In this document: positions 13,891 to 17,920 of the stretch, in pieces | Position numbering within the stretch: the stretch's first letter is position 1 | How the letters are laid out: the number at the start of each line of letters is the position of its first letter | From: an uncultured Emergencia sp. | GTDB taxonomy: Bacteria > Bacillota > Clostridia > Peptostreptococcales > Anaerovoracaceae | Length of the DNA stretch: 17,920 bases | Reading direction: 5' to 3' | NCBI GenBank assembly: GCA_937997955.1 | Contig: CALLDR010000169.1 | Coordinates: forward strand, 1 to 17,920 | Program-made: the position numbers and the translations under genes | The notes under the pieces: generated by a model | What the model was told of the DNA's origin: nothing | Database searches by the model: none | The model's input: only the letters and a program-made list of their open reading frames with translations

Positions 13891-13964
13891 AACTTCAGAA
13901 GTTTTATAGAGCCCGGACTTTGCTGAAAGAGGAAGTCGGGCGACATTAGGAGGTTTATATTGTA

Positions 13965-15818
13965 ATGGAAAGACTGTACATGAAGTCAAAAGACCAGGCG
14001 CAGGTCGCTGTGGAGGGACTTTACAAGGATCTGGAACGACGGATCATCTCAAGTCCTGCCGGACAGTGTCCTGTAGACATGGCTGCCGCATTTCTCAGAA
14101 TGTGCCATGCGCAGAGCTGCGGCAAATGTGTGCCGTGCAGAGTAGGTCTTGGCCAGCTTCAGATCATGCTGGAAGACATCTTATCCATGGATGCCAATCT
14201 GGATCTGAAGATTTTGGACCGCTTGGAGAGAACTGCGAAGGCCATTCAGGCGGCGTCGGACTGCGCCATCGGCGTAGAGGCGGCAGCCATGGTACTTCGC
14301 GGGCTGGCAGGATTCAGAGAGGACTATGAGTCCCATATCCTCAATCACTGCTGCGCCGACAACATTCTCAACAATCGGCAGCCTGTGCCTTGCAGAGGCG
14401 GATGTCCTGCGGGCGTCGACGTGCCGGGCTACGTTGCCCTGGTACACGCGGGCAGATACGACGATGCTGTGAAGCTGATCAGAAAGGACAATCCGTTCCC
14501 GACCGTCTGTGCTTTGATCTGCGAACACCCTTGCGAGGAGAAATGCAGAAGAAACATCATCGACGCGCCGATCAATATCAGAGGCATCAAACGATACGCT
14601 GTGGACAACTGTTCAGAAACCGTTTCCGTGCCGGAGCGGATGGACTGTACAGGCAAGAAGATCGCTGTCATCGGCGGCGGCCCGTCCGGCCTGTCCGCGG
14701 CATATTTCCTTTCCATCATGGGACATGACGTAACCGTGTTTGAAAAGCGCGCCCAGCTGGGAGGCATGCTCCGTTACGGCATTCCAAGCTACCGGCTCCC
14801 GAGAGAAAAGCTGCAGTGGGATATCGACGCCATCGCATCTGCAGGCGTCAAATTTAAGACTGACTACGACGTAGAATCCGATGAGGCTATCAAGGAGATC
14901 AAAGAAAACTATGACGCCATGTATCTGTCCATCGGCTCTCATAACCATAAGAATTTAGGAATCCCGGGCGAGTACGCCAAAGGCGTGATTCCGGCAGTTG
15001 AAATGCTCAGAGGCATTGGTGATGACGCCATGCCTGACTTTAACGGCAAATCTGTTATCGTCGTCGGCGGCGGCAACGTGGCCATGGACGTAGCGAGAAC
15101 CGCAAAGCGTCTGGGCGCCAGCGAGACATGCATCGTGTACAGAAGAAGAAGAGACGATATGACCGCGCTGCCGGACGAAATCGGCGGAGCGATCGCGGAG
15201 GGCTGCCTTTTGATGGAACTGAAAGCGCCGTCGGAGATCATCGTAGACAAGAACGGCAACGTCAAAGGCCTGTATGTGCAGCCGCAGATCGCGGGAGAGT
15301 CGGACAAGTCCGGACGTCCAAGGCCGGTAGATGCTGACCAGCCGAGAGAAAAGCTGCTCTGCGACATTATCATTTCCGCCATCGGACAGGCGACCGACCT
15401 GAGCTTCTTTGAAAAATACGGCATTCCGGTCTTCCGGGGCAACATCAAAACCGAACGGACCAACGTGGTCGACAAGGTCCAGGGCATCTACGCCGGCGGC
15501 GACTGCGTAACCGGACCTTCCACCGTGATCAACGCGATTGCAGCCGGAAAGGTAGCCGCGGCGAACATCGACAACTATCTGGGCTACAATCACGAGATTA
15601 TCTGCGATATCGAGATCCCGGTACCTCAGATCGAGGATAAGAAGGCCCGCGGCAGAATCGAGCTGAAGGAAAGATACGCGTCGGAAAGAGGCGGCGACTT
15701 CGGCGCGGTCGAACTTCCAATGACGAGACAGGAGTCCCTCGCAGAATGTTCCAGATGTCTGCGTTGTGATGCCTGCGGTTTCGGATCATTCAGAGGAGGC
15801 AGAATAGAGAAATGGTAA
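13965..15818 (+). CDS. GltD/NfnB-like FAD-NAD(P)H subunit with N-terminal NuoF-type [4Fe-4S] domain (hydrogenase partner)
   Basis: The 617-residue protein joins two parts. Residues about 30-125 match only the C-terminal iron-sulfur domain of NuoF/HydB (SCGKCVPCRVG with Cys52, 55, 58 and a later Cys100), without the FMN domain. From about 140 it is a full GltD/NfnB-type module: cluster cysteines 143, 147, 186, 190, 194, the FAD motif VIGGGPSGLSAAYF at about 235-248, a second Rossmann motif VVGGGNVAMDVA, AGGDC, and an added C-terminal Cys595/598/601/604 motif. It should exchange electrons between NAD(P)H and clusters. Its stop overlaps the start of the [FeFe]-hydrogenase gene, so the two proteins are made together and probably form one enzyme. 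Its core is a paralogue of the module inside the upstream fusion protein. AGGAGG lies 11 bp before ATG 13965; an ATG at 13980 is a weaker alternative. Confidence 0.88.
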   Translation: MERLYMKSKDQAQVAVEGLYKDLERRIISSPAGQCPVDMAAAFLRMCHAQSCGKCVPCRVGLGQLQIMLEDILSMDANLDLKILDRLERTAKAIQAASDCAIGVEAAAMVLRGLAGFREDYESHILNHCCADNILNNRQPVPCRGGCPAGVDVPGYVALVHAGRYDDAVKLIRKDNPFPTVCALICEHPCEEKCRRNIIDAPINIRGIKRYAVDNCSETVSVPERMDCTGKKIAVIGGGPSGLSAAYFLSIMGHDVTVFEKRAQLGGMLRYGIPSYRLPREKLQWDIDAIASAGVKFKTDYDVESDEAIKEIKENYDAMYLSIGSHNHKNLGIPGEYAKGVIPAVEMLRGIGDDAMPDFNGKSVIVVGGGNVAMDVARTAKRLGASETCIVYRRRRDDMTALPDEIGGAIAEGCLLMELKAPSEIIVDKNGNVKGLYVQPQIAGESDKSGRPRPVDADQPREKLLCDIIISAIGQATDLSFFEKYGIPVFRGNIKTERTNVVDKVQGIYAGGDCVTGPSTVINAIAAGKVAAANIDNYLGYNHEIICDIEIPVPQIEDKKARGRIELKERYASERGGDFGAVELPMTRQESLAECSRCLRCDACGFGSFRGGRIEKW

Positions 15819-17545
15819 AATTAAAGATAGATGGACAAAAAATTTCCGTTCCTGAAGGGACGACGATCCTGGAAGCGGCAGAAAAAGTCGGCATCAAGAT
15901 TCCGCACCTCTGCTATCTGAAGGATATCAACGAGATCGGCGCGTGCAGAGTCTGTCTCGTAGAAAAGGTTGGCATGGATAAGCTGGTCACCGCCTGCAAT
16001 ACGGAGGTAGAAGAAGGCATAGAGATCCTGACCAACAGCCCTAAGGTCAGAGAAGTGAGAAGGATCAACGTAGAGTTTATCCTTTCTGACCACGACTGCA
16101 AATGCGTGCAGTGCGTGAAGAGCGGCAACTGCACCCTACAGAAGATCGCCAACGACCTGGGCATCATTGAACAGCCGTATAAGAATATCGCCGACGTAAA
16201 CCGCTGGGATTTCGATCTTCCGCTGATCCGCGAGGCGTCAAAGTGCGTCAAGTGCATGCGCTGCGTACAGATCTGCGATAAAGTGCAGGCGCTGAACGTG
16301 TGGGACATTACGGGTTCTGGTTATCGGACCTCCGTAGGCGTGGCCAGAAACAGAAAGATCACCGAGGCCGACTGCTCCCTTTGCGGGCAGTGCATCACTC
16401 ACTGTCCGGTAGGCGCGCTGAGAGAAAGAGACGACTTGAATCTGCTCCGCGACGCCCTGGCAGATCCGAAGAAGATCACCATGGTGCAGATCGCGCCGGC
16501 TATCAGGACAGCGTGGGGCGAAGGCATCGGCATTGCCAAGACCGAGGCAACGACCGGCAAGCTGGTCAGCGCCCTGCGCAGAATCGGCTTTGATTACATC
16601 TTTGATACTACATATTCTGCTGACCTGACCATCATGGAAGAGGGCAGCGAGTTCATCGAGCGTTTCACCCACAAAGATGAGTACCATTGGCCGATGTTCA
16701 CGTCCTGCTGTCCTGGATGGGTCAGATTCGTCAAGACACAGTATCCTGAATACGTAAAGAACCTTTCCAGCGCAAAATCGCCGCAGCAGATGTTCGGCGC
16801 CATGGCGAAGACCTTTATCGCGCAGAAGCTGGGCGTGGATCCGGACCAGATCTATTCCGTGTCCATCATGCCTTGCCTGTCGAAGAAGTACGAGAAGGGC
16901 GTAAAACAGGTGGACGATGCCGGCCACGGCAAGGATGTGGATCTGGTGCTGACCACCAGGGAGCTGGATCGTCTGATCAGGGCCGACAATATCCAGCCTG
17001 ATGACCTGAAGGAAGAAGAGTTTGACCCGATCTTCGGTGAAGGCTCCGGCGCGGGCGTCATCTTCGGCGCTACCGGCGGCGTCATGGAGGCGGCGCTGAG
17101 AAGCGCGTATTTCCTGATCACCGGGGAAAATCCGGAGGCTGACAGCTTCAAGAGCGTCCGCGGCATGGACGGCTGGAAGGAAGCTACCTTTGAGATCAAA
17201 GGGCTGAAAGTCCGGGTTGCCGTTGCCAGCGGGCTGGGTAATACCCGCAAGCTGATGGAAGCGATCAAAAGCGGCGAGGTCCAGTATGACTTCGTCGAGA
17301 TCATGGCATGTCCGGGAGGCTGCGTCGGCGGAGGCGGACAGCCGACCAAGGACGGATATGAATTTGCCGAGCCGAGAGGACAGATCCTCTATGGTCTGGA
17401 CAGATTCTCAGGTCTGCGGTTCTCTCACGAAAACAGCGCCGTTCAGCTGACCTACGAGGAATATCTGGGCCAGCCGAATTCACGCAGAGCCCATGAGCTG
17501 CTCCATACAGATCTGGAAAACTGGGATCTGGAGATGAACCGTTAA
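15812..17545 (+). CDS. hydA: [FeFe]-hydrogenase catalytic subunit (CpI-like modular type)
   Basis: The 577-residue protein has the size and module order of Clostridium pasteurianum CpI. It has an N-terminal [2Fe-2S] (Cys34, 45, 48, 62), a His-ligated [4Fe-4S] (His94, Cys98, 101, 107), and two ferredoxin clusters (Cys145/148/151/155 and Cys188/191/194/198). The H-cluster domain carries all three signatures: FTSCCPGW (Cys299 proton-transfer, Cys300 ligand), MPCLSKKYE (Cys355) and MACPGGCVGGGGQP (Cys500, Cys504). All H-cluster ligands are intact, so it should make or consume H2 once matured by HydEFG, which are not in the window. It lacks the C-terminal [2Fe-2S] extension of trimeric HydABC enzymes. 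The 7-bp overlap with the GltD/NfnB-like gene points to NAD(P)H-coupled H2 chemistry, as in the glutamate-synthase-linked group. No signal peptide, so cytoplasmic. Confidence 0.97.
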   Translation: MVKLKIDGQKISVPEGTTILEAAEKVGIKIPHLCYLKDINEIGACRVCLVEKVGMDKLVTACNTEVEEGIEILTNSPKVREVRRINVEFILSDHDCKCVQCVKSGNCTLQKIANDLGIIEQPYKNIADVNRWDFDLPLIREASKCVKCMRCVQICDKVQALNVWDITGSGYRTSVGVARNRKITEADCSLCGQCITHCPVGALRERDDLNLLRDALADPKKITMVQIAPAIRTAWGEGIGIAKTEATTGKLVSALRRIGFDYIFDTTYSADLTIMEEGSEFIERFTHKDEYHWPMFTSCCPGWVRFVKTQYPEYVKNLSSAKSPQQMFGAMAKTFIAQKLGVDPDQIYSVSIMPCLSKKYEKGVKQVDDAGHGKDVDLVLTTRELDRLIRADNIQPDDLKEEEFDPIFGEGSGAGVIFGATGGVMEAALRSAYFLITGENPEADSFKSVRGMDGWKEATFEIKGLKVRVAVASGLGNTRKLMEAIKSGEVQYDFVEIMACPGGCVGGGGQPTKDGYEFAEPRGQILYGLDRFSGLRFSHENSAVQLTYEEYLGQPNSRRAHELLHTDLENWDLEMNR

Positions 17546-17566
17546 GGACATCAAGCGTGTCGATCA

Positions 17567-17662
17567 TGAAGGACAGAAGGTCAATGTTTGAAGACTGAAG
17601 CTTTACGATTGGAGTCTGGGGACTAACGATTGAAGTCTGAAGGCTCATGATAGAAGACTGAG
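17567..17662 (+). repeat. degenerate 21-bp tandem repeat downstream of hydA
   Basis: Related 12-13-mers start at 17588 (TTGAAGACTGAAG), 17609 (TTGGAGTCTGGGG), 17630 (TTGAAGTCTGAAG) and 17651 (TAGAAGACTGAG), exactly 21 bp apart, with a poorer copy at 17567. The period keeps the hydA frame, but stop codons interrupt it. This fills most of the 336-bp gap after hydA. Confidence 0.6.
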
Positions 17663-17664
17663 CG

Positions 17665-17686
17665 GGAGGCGGTTAATACCGCCTCC
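17665..17686 (+). terminator. intrinsic terminator of the hydrogenase operon
   Basis: GGAGGCGGT (17665-17673) pairs with ACCGCCTCC (17678-17686), a 9-bp GC-rich stem with a TAAT loop, followed by TGTTTTC. Confidence 0.85.
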
Positions 17687-17779
17687 TGTTTTCATGCGGA
17701 AACGGGCGGCTATGGAGCGGAACAGAGGCGGCGGAGAAAAAAACTTGGAAATTTTTATAAAATAAAACCCTAAAACCTA

Positions 17780-17808
17780 TTGACAAAATAGGAAATATGG
17801 AATATACT
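17780..17808 (+). promoter_or_regulatory. consensus sigma-70-type promoter for the gene at the window end
   Basis: TTGACA at 17780-17785, a 17-bp spacer and TATACT at 17803-17808 form a strong promoter, with a start near 17815. The leader has a stem, CACAGA (17820-17825) with TCTGTG (17838-17843), before the AGAGGAGGT ribosome-binding site at 17865-17873. Confidence 0.82.
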
Positions 17809-17881
17809 AAGTCCATCGCCACAGAGCGTGAGACGAGTCTGTGCGTATTGATTCACGAGACCAGAGAGGAGGTAAAGCACA

Positions 17882-17920
17882 ATGCGGAAGAATTATCGTT
17901 CCATCATTTTCAACAGTGAT
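17882..17920 (+). CDS. start of an unidentified protein (truncated by window end)
   Basis: An ATG at 17882 follows a strong AGAGGAGGT site 8-9 bp upstream and a consensus promoter. Only 13 codons are visible (MRKNYRSIIFNSD), too few to name a family. It is a separate transcription unit from the hydrogenase operon, since a terminator and a promoter lie between them. Confidence 0.7.
   Translation, partial: MRKNYRSIIFNSD

Overview
The window looks like chromosomal DNA of a strictly anaerobic, amino-acid-fermenting member of the Clostridia (Bacillota), perhaps near Eubacteriales family XIII / Anaerovoracaceae. This rests on the gene content (FeFe-hydrogenase, HydB/HydC-type flavoprotein subunits, NfnB/GltD-type modules), AGGAGG ribosome-binding sites, TTGACA/TATAAT promoters, and a sigma-54 circuit driving a small catabolic operon. 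The genus cannot be fixed from the sequence alone.

Layout. (1) 1-2790: the 3' end of a sigma-54 activator, then a near-perfect -24/-12 promoter with two paired upstream palindromes, driving an isochorismatase-fold hydrolase and an M20 amidohydrolase, closed by a hairpin. (2) 2870-5845: a MocR/GntR-aminotransferase-like regulator that appears to lack the PLP lysine, translationally coupled (ATGA overlap) to an AbgA-like M20 amidohydrolase, then a strong terminator. (3) 5910-12103: a three-gene redox operon: a HydC/NuoE-like [2Fe-2S] subunit, a HydB/NuoF-like FMN/NADH subunit, and a 1171-residue fusion in which a GltD/NfnB-type FAD-NAD(P)H module sits inside an NuoG/FdhA-like iron-sulfur protein whose molybdopterin-type domain looks catalytically dead. 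(4) 11797-13464: a 38-bp direct duplication around a palindrome-rich 170-bp segment, a minus-strand Rpn/PDDEXK-family nuclease gene, and a run of palindromes. (5) 13465-13964: an AT-rich intergenic region with two perfect DnaA boxes, a Rex-like operator and the promoter of the next operon. (6) 13965-17690: a GltD/NfnB-like subunit with an N-terminal NuoF-type cluster domain, overlapping a CpI-like [FeFe]-hydrogenase, then a degenerate 21-bp repeat and a terminator. (7) 17780-17920: a consensus promoter and the first 13 codons of an unidentified gene.

How it fits together (inference). The redox genes carry pieces for NADH (HydB type), NAD(P)H (two GltD/NfnB types), ferredoxin-like electron relay (many [4Fe-4S] motifs) and H2 (HydA). 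The 5910-12103 operon resembles the three-subunit Sporomusa-type Nfn (Stn) electron-bifurcating transhydrogenase as I recall it. The 13965-17545 pair resembles the glutamate-synthase-linked (group A2) [FeFe]-hydrogenase context of the HydDB scheme. Having both side by side, separated only by a nuclease/repeat segment, suggests one redox-balancing locus linking NADH, NADPH, ferredoxin and H2. The upstream amidohydrolases would release amino acids from N-acyl or similar amide substrates, whose fermentation yields the electrons to be balanced. This link is only contextual.
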